Below, in pieces: positions 21,858 through 31,766 of a stretch of 50,510 nucleotides of DNA (its first letter is position 1; the number at the start of each line of letters is the position of its first letter). The stretch is from an uncultured Alphaproteobacteria bacterium. GTDB taxonomy: Bacteria > Pseudomonadota > Alphaproteobacteria > Rs-D84. The notes under the pieces were generated by a model, which saw nothing but the letters and a program-made list of their open reading frames with translations, had not been told where the DNA came from and did not search any database. The position numbers and the translations under genes were made by a program. Where the stretch lies: NCBI GenBank assembly GCA_944389465.1, contig CALXML010000007.1, forward strand, positions 1-50,510, read 5' to 3'.

Positions 21858-21885
21858 CGAGTAACGAGTTACGAGTAACCAGTAA
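21858..21885. repeat. 7-bp tandem repeat, four units
   Basis: CGAGTAA, CGAGTTA, CGAGTAA, CCAGTAA in direct tandem, between the palindromic repeat and the terminator of the giant gene. Confidence 0.7.
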
Positions 21886-21886
21886 C

Positions 21887-21911
21887 AAAAACGGGGCATT
21901 GCCCCGTTTTT
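21887..21911 (-). terminator. Intrinsic terminator after the giant gene
   Basis: AAAAACGGGGC-att-GCCCCGTTTTT, one base past the stop codon of the giant gene; symmetric T-runs could also act on the plus strand. Confidence 0.85.
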
Positions 21912-21912
21912 G

Positions 21913-24900
21913 TTACCACATTGTATAACCATCCTTACATGTGCGGACGCACTTCTTTCTGCTGTCGTCCCATATCATTGTACCGGTTTCATCCTCGTAT
22001 TCTGTCATTGGACAAATTGGTACACATTCATTGTATTCCAGATTATACAGTTCACCTTGGTACATACATGATGCGATTTCACATCCTTGTACGTAACTGC
22101 TGGCGGCCAGTTTACCCAAAACGCTGTAACGGTTTTTGCATTCGCCACATTGTTTTGTATGTTCGTTTGTTTCAGATGGGTCATTGGTATACCCCGGATT
22201 ACATTTGGTTGCGATACATTCACCCCAACCATTCTTTGCTGTATCCCATTCTTTATACCCAGAACCATTTTCAACCTCGCATGGCTGAACATCTGGCACG
22301 CACGCATTAGACGACAGATGATAACCATATTCGCATTCTTTGATTATGCATGAACCAAAGGCTTGCTTTTGTTTATCCCATGTACGTTCAGCACTGATTG
22401 CATTTGGTACGGTACATTCCTGAACGTCGGGTTCACATTGGTCGCCATTCGGATGATACCCCAGTACGCATTCAGCAACCAAGCACGCCCCACCATCCTT
22501 GTACGATATTGCGAAATCGCGATTGCACTTTTCACAAACACCGTCTTTCATTTCATAACCTGCATTACACGATGTTTCAATACATACGCCATCAACAATT
22601 TCACATGGATTTCCGGTTGTTGATTGTCCTTCGTACACGCATTCATTTGGATAGAATGCCTTGTCACTTACCGGTATGGCCGTTCCATTGATTACTTCAT
22701 CTGCCTCACATTTCTGATAGCATCCGCTTTCATCCTTGGCCCCAGACAATGACAGTGACCATTCGCCATTACCCAAATCCGCACAAGACTTTACATCGTC
22801 GCCCGGATTTTCAGGGTCAGTTTCGCCATCACAGAAACTTCCCGCGGGGCATTCTGCGCATACGCCGTTGTCCAATGTGAATCCGGCCACACAGCGTTTG
22901 ATTTCGCATGTGTCTGTGGACTGATAGTAATCGCGTCCAACCATTGTGGCGGCATTTTCATCCAACGCACATTCGCGCCAGCACATTGCCACATCTTCTG
23001 TGCCGGAATCAGAATTTGGATATAATCCATCTGTCAGTGATGCACAGGTGTGTTCTTCGCCATCGGTACATACACTGCCGGCAGGACAGTCAATACATGT
23101 GTTGCCCACCTGTGAAAATCCTTCGTTACATTGTGTTACATAACATGTCTGGCAGTCAGCGGTATAATTTTTATCCGCATCGTCATAGTTACATGTTTGT
23201 TCACCAACACCATTTTCAATCTGACACATCATATCCACGCGATAGCATTCTGTGACAGACGCACTGGTTGTTGTTGCGGTTGTGCCATCAGGATATTGTG
23301 GGCATTGATAACGTGCTGTATCAACCGCCGGACTGTAATACCCCGTGCCAGCCGCCATACAGTCATCTGGCAATACCAAATGGTCATAGTAATAACCTGC
23401 GTCACAACTGGTCATTGTTGGTGCCTCGCAACCGGACGCGTACACCGCATCTGCACCGTCACCACTGGTGTAATAGCACAAATATTCACCTGTTCCATGT
23501 TCAGCCTCGGTATAAGGCAGACCATCTTTATAGCACAACAGGATATTGTCTGATGTTTCTCCCTTGGTTTTACCATTCGCAGGGCAGGCATGACGTTCTG
23601 TGTCCCCAGATGCGCTGTAGTAATTTTGCGTCACAGCAACACAGTCTGTATCATCCGGTGATTCCAGCCAGTACCCACCACGGCAACTGTTAATAACCTT
23701 GGTATCACAGTCGCGCTGGTATACTGCGGATGCACCGTCCCCGCTGGAATAGAAGCAGCGTTGTGTTCCAGAACCATATACCGCTTCGTACGTCAGTCCT
23801 GTCTTAAAGCACTGCTGAACCATTGTTGCGGTTGTCGTATCCGTATTGCCACCGTTCGGACACTGGGTACGGGTGGTGATATCTTCACCGCTGTAGTATC
23901 CGTTGCCAACGGCCGCACAGTCCGGATTTTCATTTTCAGCATCCTCCAGCCAGTAACCCTCATCGCATACGTTGATTACCTTGTCCCTGCAGTTGGCGGT
24001 GTATGCCTTTGTATCTTCGTCATAGTCACAGGTTTGTGTCCCGTCACCATGTGTTGCAGCATACGCCAGTTTGGTTTTGTAACATTGTGTCACAGACTGT
24101 GCACCACTGGTTGATACACCATTGTCAGGACATGCCGTCATACCTTCTGGTGCGCCGCCATCGGTTGCAAAGTTTCCACCCTCGCAGTAATGATTTGCGT
24201 CACAAGTATTACATTGTGTCCCTGTGCCGGAATAATATGTTCCTGCATCACAATGCGTTGTCCCCACAGACCATCTGGCATAGATTGTTGACGGTTCGGT
24301 TGTTGTGAATGTCAGTGCATTTTCAGACATTTGGAACGAACCATTTGCCGACACAATCTGGATTCCGCCGGATGTTTCGCTGTAATATCCAGCAAATTCA
24401 TATCCGGTCTTGGTCGGGGCAGTTGTCAGTTTGGACACTGGTGTTGTTGCCGTATCATTGCTGAACCAACCAGTTGCATATTTCAGATACACGGTTTCTG
24501 GCGCGCCATCTGTATCTGCATTTTGGTGATTCAGATTGATTGTGTAAACGTTTGGCGTCCACATTGCATACAATTCTATGTCACTGCCGTCAGCAGATAT
24601 ATTAACGGTTGTTTCTTCGCCAGCGTAATAGCAAGACCCAGTCCCCGCGGCATTTGTGCACCATCTGTTGCCGGTGGTGTACCCGTCACGCGTCAGTCCT
24701 GTTGTGGCCGGCAAAGTGCATGAACCACTGTCAAATGTGCATTCTATGCTGGCCGCCACGTTGCCACTGCCACCATTTTTATTCAGGGTTACAGTGTACG
24801 TCTTTGCATCGCACGATGGATTTGCAGAATTGTTGTTCGTGATATTATATCCCGTTTCACAAGTGATGGCATAAGAGCACGCTGCATATTCATCTGCGCT

Positions 24901-27900
24901 GATACCGTTAACAGTATTTTCCTTGGCAGCAATGGACGTTGAATTTGCAACATCATCCTTGGACAAATCGCACGCCATATAGCAATCAGTATAACTGTCT
25001 GCATATTCAGTGGATTCAACCGCGCCACCCGTTGGATTAGTGGGGCAGGCCACCTGTTCCACCGCACCATCTGGACTGTAAAATCCGCTGGTTGTGCCAC
25101 TGCACAGGAATGCGTTTTGTTGTGCATACCAGTATCCAGCATCACAGGATTCTACCTTTTGAATTGTACATCTGTCGTATGTTTGGCTGCTGGTCTGATA
25201 ATTACACTTGGCCGATGCAACACCGTTTTCAAATCCGTCATATGGATTGAAAATCTTGTAACATTGTGTTGGCGATGTTGCGCCCGCATCAGATTTACCA
25301 CCATCTGGACATTCTTGGACAGTGCCGTCACCGGGGCAGTAATGGTCAGCAGGACACTTTGATGGGTCGCTGAAGACACATTCTGGGTTGGCAGTTCCGT
25401 TGCCTGTTGCACTGTAATTTTCGTCACAGGTCGCATTATAAGTACATTCCTTGTACCCAGATGTCCCATTGTGATATGCCGGACCGGTTGACGTGGTTGT
25501 ACCGTTTTCAATGGTTATGCTGGCCGGACAGGTCTTGTAACAATCTGTCAGTGCAGATGACCCCATCGCAGATGTACCACCATCTGGACACTTTTGTGGT
25601 TCTTTGCCGCCCTCGCAATATGAGCCAGATGGGCAGTCTTCTGGTTCTGATTCATCCGAACCACCGGGGCAATATTGGCCATCTTCACACGGTGTACATG
25701 CCGCGCCCGCCGTGCCGTTTCCGGACGCGACGTATCCCGCATCACAGTCCGCCGTGTATGTACAGGTTGGATATGCACTGCCGGTCCAGTTGACTTTGTC
25801 TTTATCCGCATTTGCTGTACCACCGGTTATCGGCTTGTCCGTACAGGTTTTGTAACACTGACTTTCAGATGTTGCGCCACTGTCGGACGTACCACCGTCA
25901 GGACAGGCAATCGGACCACTGCCATCTTCTGGGCAGTATGAGCCGGCCGGACACGCATCTGGGTCCGCCCATACGCATTCTGGATTTTCACTGGGGCTGT
26001 TTTGCGCGGTGTAGTTTTCGTCGCATACCGCAGTATATGTACAGGCCGGATATGCAGAACCAGTATAGTACGCATTACCATTTGATGTGGCTGTACCATT
26101 ATCAATATCCAATGTCGGTGCACAGGTCTTATAGCAATCGGTTATATCACCCGCACCGGCCGCGGATGTACCACCCGACGGACAGGCCTTTACAATACCT
26201 TCTTCGCAGTATGAACCAGCCGGACATTCTTCTGGTTCGGTGTCATCTGTACCACCCGGGCAGTTCACACCGTCAACACACTTTTCGCACGTTGCGTTTG
26301 CTGTGCCCTGATTCTTGGCGACATAGCCAGCATTACAGGTTGCAGTATATGTACAGGCCGGATATGACGAACCATTATAATTTGGTGTTTCATCAACTGG
26401 CGCGCGTGTTCCACCGGTGACTGAACCACCAGAGCAGGTTATATAGCACGCAGTGTTGCTGGTTGAACCGGTTGGCGATGTTCCCGCACCCGGACAGTCG
26501 GTTCCGCATCCAGCGGTACCGATATTCGCGCTGCCGGTACCCGGACAGAACATACCCGCCGGACAGGTCACGTGTTCGGTGCCGTTATAGTACTTACCAG
26601 CTTGGCACGTGGTTGTTTGCTGTGACCAGCAGGCATATCTGTTTGCGGCACTGGTAAATGTTTCCTGATATATTCCGCTGGTGCAACCCGCAGACGTCCC
26701 CCAACCAGTAAATGCATAGCCGTTACGTGTCAAGCCGGCCCCATTTGGCAGAGTGCACATTTCACCGTGCTTACAGGTTTGTACAGCATCATTTGTGCCG
26801 GTTGAACCATTGACAGTACCGGAACCACCGTTCTTTTTCAGTGTGATTGTATATTCGTCTGGTTCGCATGACAATCCGTCAGCAGATTTATGATAACCAT
26901 CGGCGCATGTAAATCCATCTGGGTCACCGGATTCACCGCACACACCTGAATTGGCCGGACATATTTTGCACCCAGAACCAGATACATAATACCCATCTGC
27001 ACACATTGTCGCCTTGCAGGTTGATGTGCCGCCCTTGGTTACCGTTCCACTGACCGTGGCGGAATTTGCAACATCAGATGTTGTACAGTTACGGTAACAT
27101 ATGCTGTTATTTTGTGAATTACATACGTTATACGTACCCAATGTAAACCCAGACACCCCACTGCACGATACACTGCAATTGGAACATCCTGAACCGTTCG
27201 GGTATTGTGTTGGACCACAGTTACATGTTCCTGCACCCGTTGGGTTGCTTGCACAGGCCGACCATTGTGCAGTCAGTGTAGTATTCCCAGTGGTATTATA
27301 TGTATAACTGCTGTTCGGGTTTGGATAATTGCCACCCCAACTGGTGAAATTATAACCGGGGCGCGTAAATGTATTGGCCGGTTTGGTCGTAAACATAGAT
27401 TTATATGTCACAGTTTGCGTTTGGTCACTGCCCGTGCCACCACCATTTTTATATGTAATGGTATATGTGGCTGGTTCGCACGCAGTTCCAGCAGAATTTT
27501 TAACATATCCCGCATTACACGTGAATGACAAAGTGCACGTTGACGCCGCCGCGCTGCACGAACCGCCATAATACTGTGTGCCGCTGGTCGTTTGCGAACC
27601 GTGTGTACAGGTTGCATTTGCCGGACAACTTTGCTGTGTACAGGCGCGAGTACAGTTCTTGTAACATTTTGATGAACCGCCATCGTTGCCGGCTGCGGAC
27701 AATGTATATGACCCATCACCCACAGAACTGCACGCTGGACAGGTTGTCCCATTATCATAGTAACCCGAATTTGCGGTTACCGCTGCAACTGTTTTTGTAC
27801 AGTCTTTTGGTGTACATGTGCCATCCGTTGCACCATTATAATCCCTGTATTGACATGTTCCGGGGGTACAACTGTTCCACGATGTAACAGATGCGCATCC

Positions 27901-28695
27901 TGATGGTACAGAACCATTTACCTGTGAACCGGTTTTTGTCGTATTTTTGTAACAATATGAACTGTTAATATTTCCACCATCCGAATACGGATATGTCGTT
28001 GGACAGGCTTTTGCAGACCCGCTGTCCAAATAGTAATTAGTAGATGCCGATGTACAGGTTTGTGTTTTTGTACAATTTGTTGGTGTACATGTACCATCCG
28101 TTCCGCCATCATAATCCCTGTATTGACATGTCCCCGGTGTACATGCCGTTAAATTGCGTGCGGCACATCCTGTCGGCATTGCTGGGTCCAGCTGTGAACC
28201 AGTTTTTGTTGCCATCTTGTAACATTGGGTTTTTGCCGACGAACCAGCGTCAGAATTTGGATAGTCAGAGGAACATGAATTTATACCCTGATTGCTGGAA
28301 CTGTAATCGAATGCTCCACCGGGGCAATATGAGCCTGCCGGACAGGTGGCACACGCTGTTTTACTTGCTGGCAAATATGTTCCTGCACTGCAGGTTACTT
28401 TGATAAGAGAACATCCACTGGTTGATGTAGAAGAACCACTTGCTGTTCCGTTTGAACTGTATCCGGTATTACAAGTACACGTTGATGCAGTGCCACCGCT
28501 GGATGTAGAATTTGCACCGCATGGTTTACAACTGTTACCTGCGACTTGTCCGCCACTCATATAATAATTTGCAGTACAAGACGTATATTTTTTATATGTC
28601 GGACAATCATATCCCGCGGCAAATGCAGAATTACCCGCAAAAACAGCAACGAATAATATAGCAAAAAAGCCCAGAAAACAGCGATTTTTCCCCAT
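21913..28695 (-). CDS. Giant secreted Cys-rich repeat protein (about 2260 aa)
   Basis: Probably a surface or released adhesin-like protein; exact role unknown. Signal peptide (MGKNRCFLGFFAILFVAVFAGNS region, cut near A-F-A-A). The mature chain is a string of Cys modules: C-P-A-G-S-Y-C-P-G-G and C-P-x-G-G-T-S...C-Y-K-T-C units (ephrin-receptor-like/GCC2-GCC3 type) repeated many times, two R-D-Y-(D/N)-G-(G/A)-T-D-G-T-C-T-P units, about four InlB-type B-repeat units (for example Y-T-I-T-Y-K-N-G-G-G...R-P-G-Y-N-F-T-S-W) and four G-Y-W/Y-Y modules with a Y-x-S-G-D-G-A motif. The C-terminal 250 residues hold smaller C-N-P-G-Y/C-E-Y-G-Y units and end C-K-D-G-Y-T-M-W. No membrane anchor or sorting motif is visible. 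ATG at 28695 follows AGAGAGGAAATT; it is monocistronic. Confidence 0.88.
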   Translation of the reverse strand: MGKNRCFLGFFAILFVAVFAGNSAFAAGYDCPTYKKYTSCTANYYMSGGQVAGNSCKPCGANSTSSGGTASTCTCNTGYSSNGTASGSSTSTSGCSLIKVTCSAGTYLPASKTACATCPAGSYCPGGAFDYSSSNQGINSCSSDYPNSDAGSSAKTQCYKMATKTGSQLDPAMPTGCAARNLTACTPGTCQYRDYDGGTDGTCTPTNCTKTQTCTSASTNYYLDSGSAKACPTTYPYSDGGNINSSYCYKNTTKTGSQVNGSVPSGCASVTSWNSCTPGTCQYRDYNGATDGTCTPKDCTKTVAAVTANSGYYDNGTTCPACSSVGDGSYTLSAAGNDGGSSKCYKNCTRACTQQSCPANATCTHGSQTTSGTQYYGGSCSAAASTCTLSFTCNAGYVKNSAGTACEPATYTITYKNGGGTGSDQTQTVTYKSMFTTKPANTFTRPGYNFTSWGGNYPNPNSSYTYNTTGNTTLTAQWSACASNPTGAGTCNCGPTQYPNGSGCSNCSVSCSGVSGFTLGTYNVCNSQNNSICYRNCTTSDVANSATVSGTVTKGGTSTCKATMCADGYYVSGSGCKICPANSGVCGESGDPDGFTCADGYHKSADGLSCEPDEYTITLKKNGGSGTVNGSTGTNDAVQTCKHGEMCTLPNGAGLTRNGYAFTGWGTSAGCTSGIYQETFTSAANRYACWSQQTTTCQAGKYYNGTEHVTCPAGMFCPGTGSANIGTAGCGTDCPGAGTSPTGSTSNTACYITCSGGSVTGGTRAPVDETPNYNGSSYPACTYTATCNAGYVAKNQGTANATCEKCVDGVNCPGGTDDTEPEECPAGSYCEEGIVKACPSGGTSAAGAGDITDCYKTCAPTLDIDNGTATSNGNAYYTGSAYPACTYTAVCDENYTAQNSPSENPECVWADPDACPAGSYCPEDGSGPIACPDGGTSDSGATSESQCYKTCTDKPITGGTANADKDKVNWTGSAYPTCTYTADCDAGYVASGNGTAGAACTPCEDGQYCPGGSDESEPEDCPSGSYCEGGKEPQKCPDGGTSAMGSSALTDCYKTCPASITIENGTTTSTGPAYHNGTSGYKECTYNATCDENYSATGNGTANPECVFSDPSKCPADHYCPGDGTVQECPDGGKSDAGATSPTQCYKIFNPYDGFENGVASAKCNYQTSSQTYDRCTIQKVESCDAGYWYAQQNAFLCSGTTSGFYSPDGAVEQVACPTNPTGGAVESTEYADSYTDCYMACDLSKDDVANSTSIAAKENTVNGISADEYAACSYAITCETGYNITNNNSANPSCDAKTYTVTLNKNGGSGNVAASIECTFDSGSCTLPATTGLTRDGYTTGNRWCTNAAGTGSCYYAGEETTVNISADGSDIELYAMWTPNVYTINLNHQNADTDGAPETVYLKYATGWFSNDTATTPVSKLTTAPTKTGYEFAGYYSETSGGIQIVSANGSFQMSENALTFTTTEPSTIYARWSVGTTHCDAGTYYSGTGTQCNTCDANHYCEGGNFATDGGAPEGMTACPDNGVSTSGAQSVTQCYKTKLAYAATHGDGTQTCDYDEDTKAYTANCRDKVINVCDEGYWLEDAENENPDCAAVGNGYYSGEDITTRTQCPNGGNTDTTTATMVQQCFKTGLTYEAVYGSGTQRCFYSSGDGASAVYQRDCDTKVINSCRGGYWLESPDDTDCVAVTQNYYSASGDTERHACPANGKTKGETSDNILLCYKDGLPYTEAEHGTGEYLCYYTSGDGADAVYASGCEAPTMTSCDAGYYYDHLVLPDDCMAAGTGYYSPAVDTARYQCPQYPDGTTATTTSASVTECYRVDMMCQIENGVGEQTCNYDDADKNYTADCQTCYVTQCNEGFSQVGNTCIDCPAGSVCTDGEEHTCASLTDGLYPNSDSGTEDVAMCWRECALDENAATMVGRDYYQSTDTCEIKRCVAGFTLDNGVCAECPAGSFCDGETDPENPGDDVKSCADLGNGEWSLSLSGAKDESGCYQKCEADEVINGTAIPVSDKAFYPNECVYEGQSTTGNPCEIVDGVCIETSCNAGYEMKDGVCEKCNRDFAISYKDGGACLVAECVLGYHPNGDQCEPDVQECTVPNAISAERTWDKQKQAFGSCIIKECEYGYHLSSNACVPDVQPCEVENGSGYKEWDTAKNGWGECIATKCNPGYTNDPSETNEHTKQCGECKNRYSVLGKLAASSYVQGCEIASCMYQGELYNLEYNECVPICPMTEYEDETGTMIWDDSRKKCVRTCKDGYTMW

Positions 28696-28770
28696 AATTT
28701 CCTCTCTTTTATATTTCATTCTAGAAAAAATCACATATATCGCGCAAGAGAAAAAATAAAAAAGATAATA

Positions 28771-28905
28771 TATTTGCTGACCACAAATAAGTTTATATTA
28801 ACTGGATTGCTTCGTTTCACTCGCAATGACGAGTTGGGTAACTCGTTACCCGTGTTTTTTATCCTTGTCATTGCGAGGGAGAGCGTACGCCCGACCGTGG
28901 CAATC
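28771..28905. repeat. Dispersed palindromic repeat, copy 3 (inverted, rearranged)
   Basis: The left part is the reverse complement of the AT-rich middle and CAATCCAG end of copies 1 and 2; the right part is a GTCATTGCGAGGGAGAGCG unit ending GACCGTGGCAATCC. A GAGTTGGGTAACTCG palindrome is inserted between. It lies in the 307-base gap between the giant gene and dnaK. Confidence 0.75.
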
Positions 28906-28907
28906 CA

Positions 28908-28933
28908 TAAAAAAATCCGCGCATTCGCGCGGA
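28908..28933 (-). terminator. Second terminator downstream of dnaK
   Basis: Minus strand TCCGCGC-gaat-GCGCGGA followed by seven T; backs up the dnaK terminator at 28957. Confidence 0.75.
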
Positions 28934-28956
28934 CAACATCTGTACTCTGTTCTCTA

Positions 28957-28990
28957 ACAAAAAACGGGGCGTTTGCCCCGTTTTTTGTTG
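28957..28990 (-). terminator. Intrinsic terminator after dnaK
   Basis: Perfect 15-bp stem AACAAAAAACGGGGC/GCCCCGTTTTTTGTT with a 4-nt loop, 12 bases past the dnaK stop. Confidence 0.88.
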
Positions 28991-29002
28991 CAATCCCGTT
29001 TT

Positions 29003-30895
29003 TTATTTCTTTTCAGAAAAATCTGCATCGCGTGCGCCATCATCATTTGGCTTGTCTTCGCCAGATTCTGATTTCGCAGCCTCTTGGGATGCTTTATAAA
29101 CTGCTTCACCCAATTTCATAGATTTTTCTGTCAATGCATCGGTCTTTGTCTTCAGGCTGTCTGCCGTTGCATCGGATTTAGCCAATTCATCAGACAATTC
29201 TTTTTTGGCATCTTCTATGGCCTGCTTTTCATCCGCACTGATTTTGTCGCCATGTTCTTTCAGTGCTTTTTCAACTGTGAACACTGCGGTTTCAGCGTTA
29301 TTTTTAGCCTCGGCCAATTCACGTTTTTTCTTGTCCGCGTCGGCATTTGCGGCGGCTTCGTCAACCATACGCTTGATTTCTTCTTCGGACAGGCCACCAT
29401 CAGATTTAATAGATATTGCCTGTTCTTTGCCTGTGCCTTTATCCTTGGCCGACACGTGTACGATGCCATTCGCGTCAATATCAAAAGAAACCTCTATCTG
29501 TGGCATACCGCGTGGGGCAGGGGCGATACCTTCCAGATTAAATTGCCCCAGCAATTTGTTATCTGCGGCCATATCGCGTTCACCCTGAAATACACGAATT
29601 GTCACAGCAGATTGGTTGTCTTCGGCCGTGCTGAATATTTGTGACTTCTTTGTCGGAATTGTTGTATTGCGGTCAATCAAGCGTGTAAACACACCGCCCA
29701 ATGTTTCAATACCCAATGACAAAGGTGTAACATCCAACAACAATACGTCTTTGACATCACCCTTTAAAACACCGCCCTGAATAGCAGCACCCAATGCGAC
29801 AACTTCATCAGGGTTTACGCCCTTGTGCGGTTCGCGTCCAAAAAATTCTTTTACAGTTTCTTGAACTTTTGGCATACGGGTTTGACCACCGACCAAGATA
29901 ACTTCATTTATCTGGCTTTTATCCAAACCGGCGTCTTTTAATGCCTTGCGACATGGTTCAATAGTTTTTTGAATCAAATCATCAACCAGTGATTCCAATT
30001 TTGCACGTGTTAACGTTGTGTTAAAGTGCTTTGGTCCGGTTGCATCCGCGGTCAAGAACGGCAGGTTAATATCCGTTGATGTTTTGGATGATAATTCAAT
30101 CTTGGCTTTTTCAGCGGCTTCTTTCAGGCGTTGCAATGCCAATTTATCACCAGACAAATCAATACCGGTTTGTGCCTTAAATTCATCAATCAAATACTTT
30201 AAAATACGTGCGTCAAAGTCAGAACCACCCAATGCAGTATCACCGTTTGTGGATTTTACTTCAAACACACCGTCAACAATTTCCAAAATGGAAATATCAA
30301 ACGTACCACCGCCCAAGTCATATACTGCGATTGTGCCGTTTTTATTTTTATCCATACCATATGCCAATGCAGCGGCCGTTGGTTCGTTTACAATACGCAA
30401 AACGTTTAATCCAGCAATACGACCGGCGTCCTTGGTTGCCTGACGTTGTGAATCGTTAAAATATGCCGGTACGGTAATAACAGCATCTGTTACTGTTTCG
30501 CCCAAATACGCTTCGGCATCTTTCTTTAACTTTGCCAAAATCATGGCAGAAATTTGTGACGGGGCATATTTTTTACCCTCTATTTCAACCCACGCGTCCC
30601 CATTGTCACCAGCAACAATTTTATACGGCACACGCCCAGCAATTTCTTTGACCGCCGGACTGTCAAAACGCAATCCCATTAAACGCTTGATTTCATAAAT
30701 AGTATTTTCAGGATTTGTTACCGCCTGATTCTTGGCCGTGATGCCAACCAATTGTTCCCCAGATGATGTCATCGCAACAACAGATGGTGTTGTACGTTGA
30801 CCTTCTGAATTTTCAATAATTTTTGGGTCACTGCCATCCATAAATGCCATGGCGGAATTAGTTGTACCCAAATCAATACCCAATACTTTTCCCAT
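29003..30895 (-). CDS. dnaK: Chaperone DnaK (Hsp70)
   Basis: ATP-driven protein-folding chaperone. The 630-aa product has the complete ATPase domain (G-I-D-L-G-T-T-N-S at the start; [33 protein letters not shown]), the linker [16 protein letters not shown] and the substrate-binding domain with a helical lid. The tail ends D-A-D-F-S-E-K-K instead of the usual EEVDADFEEV-like end. ATG at 30895 follows AAGGAG. dnaJ and grpE are not adjacent. A heat-shock-type promoter lies 43 bases upstream. Adjacent rplY is ended by its own terminator. Confidence 0.98.
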   Translation of the reverse strand: MGKVLGIDLGTTNSAMAFMDGSDPKIIENSEGQRTTPSVVAMTSSGEQLVGITAKNQAVTNPENTIYEIKRLMGLRFDSPAVKEIAGRVPYKIVAGDNGDAWVEIEGKKYAPSQISAMILAKLKKDAEAYLGETVTDAVITVPAYFNDSQRQATKDAGRIAGLNVLRIVNEPTAAALAYGMDKNKNGTIAVYDLGGGTFDISILEIVDGVFEVKSTNGDTALGGSDFDARILKYLIDEFKAQTGIDLSGDKLALQRLKEAAEKAKIELSSKTSTDINLPFLTADATGPKHFNTTLTRAKLESLVDDLIQKTIEPCRKALKDAGLDKSQINEVILVGGQTRMPKVQETVKEFFGREPHKGVNPDEVVALGAAIQGGVLKGDVKDVLLLDVTPLSLGIETLGGVFTRLIDRNTTIPTKKSQIFSTAEDNQSAVTIRVFQGERDMAADNKLLGQFNLEGIAPAPRGMPQIEVSFDIDANGIVHVSAKDKGTGKEQAISIKSDGGLSEEEIKRMVDEAAANADADKKKRELAEAKNNAETAVFTVEKALKEHGDKISADEKQAIEDAKKELSDELAKSDATADSLKTKTDALTEKSMKLGEAVYKASQEAAKSESGEDKPNDDGARDADFSEKK

Positions 30896-30937
30896 TTTTT
30901 ACTCCTTGCAAACTCTGTTTTTCTTTTGCTGATGTAG

Positions 30938-30966
30938 CATATAGTGAACAACAAATATCTTTTCAA
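30938..30966 (-). promoter_or_regulatory. dnaK promoter, alphaproteobacterial heat-shock type
   Basis: Minus strand C-TTGAAA, 17-base spacer, TATATG; read as CTTG-N18-ACTATAT it fits the CTTG-N17/18-CYTATNT heat-shock consensus described for Alphaproteobacteria except at the first base of the -10 box. Leader about 36 nt. Confidence 0.65.
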
Positions 30967-30989
30967 GGCCACAGGAAAAAAATAATAAC

Positions 30990-31018
30990 AAAAAAACCGC
31001 CCAAACGGACGGTTTTAT
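30990..31018 (-). terminator. Intrinsic terminator after rplY
   Basis: Minus strand ACCGTCC-gttt-GGGCGGT (one wobble) followed by TTTTTTT. Confidence 0.8.
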
Positions 31019-31035
31019 TTTTATCTGTGCAAAAT

Positions 31036-31668
31036 TTATTTTTTTGCATCTGCTGCTGGGGCTGCTGTTGCCGCCGCGGCCGCTGTTTTTGCAGACGCGT
31101 CTTCGTCCGGCATTTTACCGCCGATTGTTGCGAATGCCAATTCAGCCTGATGCAATCCCAATTCAACACCATTTGGCAAAACCAAATCAGAACCGTGAAC
31201 AGAATCACCAATGTTCAAATTGGTTAAATCAATTGTAATCTTTTCTGGAATGTCGTGAACCAAACCACGCAAAGCAACCTTACGTACGGCAAAGTTCAAA
31301 ACGCCGCCCAATTTCAAGCCCTTGGAAATTTCAGCATTAATAACTTCTACTGGAACGCTGACGTTAACAGGCTTTTTAACATCAATGCGCTTAAAGTCCA
31401 CGTGAATAACATTGTCTGTTACTGGATGATATTGAATATCCATCAACATGGCATCTTCTTGGCCATTTGCGGTATCAATTTCAAACAATTTTGTACGCAA
31501 ACTGGGCGTTTTTAATAACATTTCAAAATCACGTCCGCTTAATTCAATTGCAACAGGTGCTTTCTTTTCACCATAAATAACAGCGGGGATGTTTTTATTT
31601 TTACGAATGCTACGTGCGGCCCCCTTGCCAGCAGCGTTGCGAATTTCTGCTTTTAATTTAATTGCCAT
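31036..31668 (-). CDS. rplY: 50S ribosomal protein L25/general stress protein Ctc
   Basis: 5S rRNA-binding ribosomal protein. The 210-aa product is the long (CTC/TL5) form: N-terminal L25 domain (G-K-G-A-A-R-S-I-R-K-N-K-N-I-P-A-V-I-Y-G near 13-33) plus the C-terminal beta domain (V-P-V-E-V-I-N...K-G-L-K-L-G-G-V-L...I-T-I-D-L-T-N-L-N-I-G-D-S-V). It ends in an Ala-rich acidic tail. The start follows AAAAGGAATATAAA. It is transcribed after rsmD, with a 98-base gap that holds a 10-bp hairpin. pth, its frequent neighbour, is not here. Confidence 0.95.
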   Translation of the reverse strand: MAIKLKAEIRNAAGKGAARSIRKNKNIPAVIYGEKKAPVAIELSGRDFEMLLKTPSLRTKLFEIDTANGQEDAMLMDIQYHPVTDNVIHVDFKRIDVKKPVNVSVPVEVINAEISKGLKLGGVLNFAVRKVALRGLVHDIPEKITIDLTNLNIGDSVHGSDLVLPNGVELGLHQAELAFATIGGKMPDEDASAKTAAAAATAAPAADAKK

Positions 31669-31698
31669 TTTATATTCCTTTTAATTTAGATATTTTGT

Positions 31699-31728
31699 GT
31701 TGCGTAACCTCCAAGGGTGTTACGCGAC
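31699..31728 (-). promoter_or_regulatory. Hairpin in rplY leader
   Basis: Arms GTTGCGTAAC (31699-31708) and GTTACGCGAC (31719-31728) pair over 10 bp with one wobble; on the minus strand the loop reads ACCCTTGGAG. No T-run follows, so it is not a plain terminator. It could be a regulatory leader structure for rplY. Confidence 0.4.
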
Positions 31729-31766
31729 GCACATTATTTACTAAAATTATTGAAAAATCAAGGTTT

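Noticed and set aside
31705-31714. TAACCTCCAA shared between the three RNA elements and the rplY leader region
   Set aside because: A 10-base match in a window of this size has a fair chance of occurring at random (about one in ten), and the context is different, so a trans interaction is not claimed.
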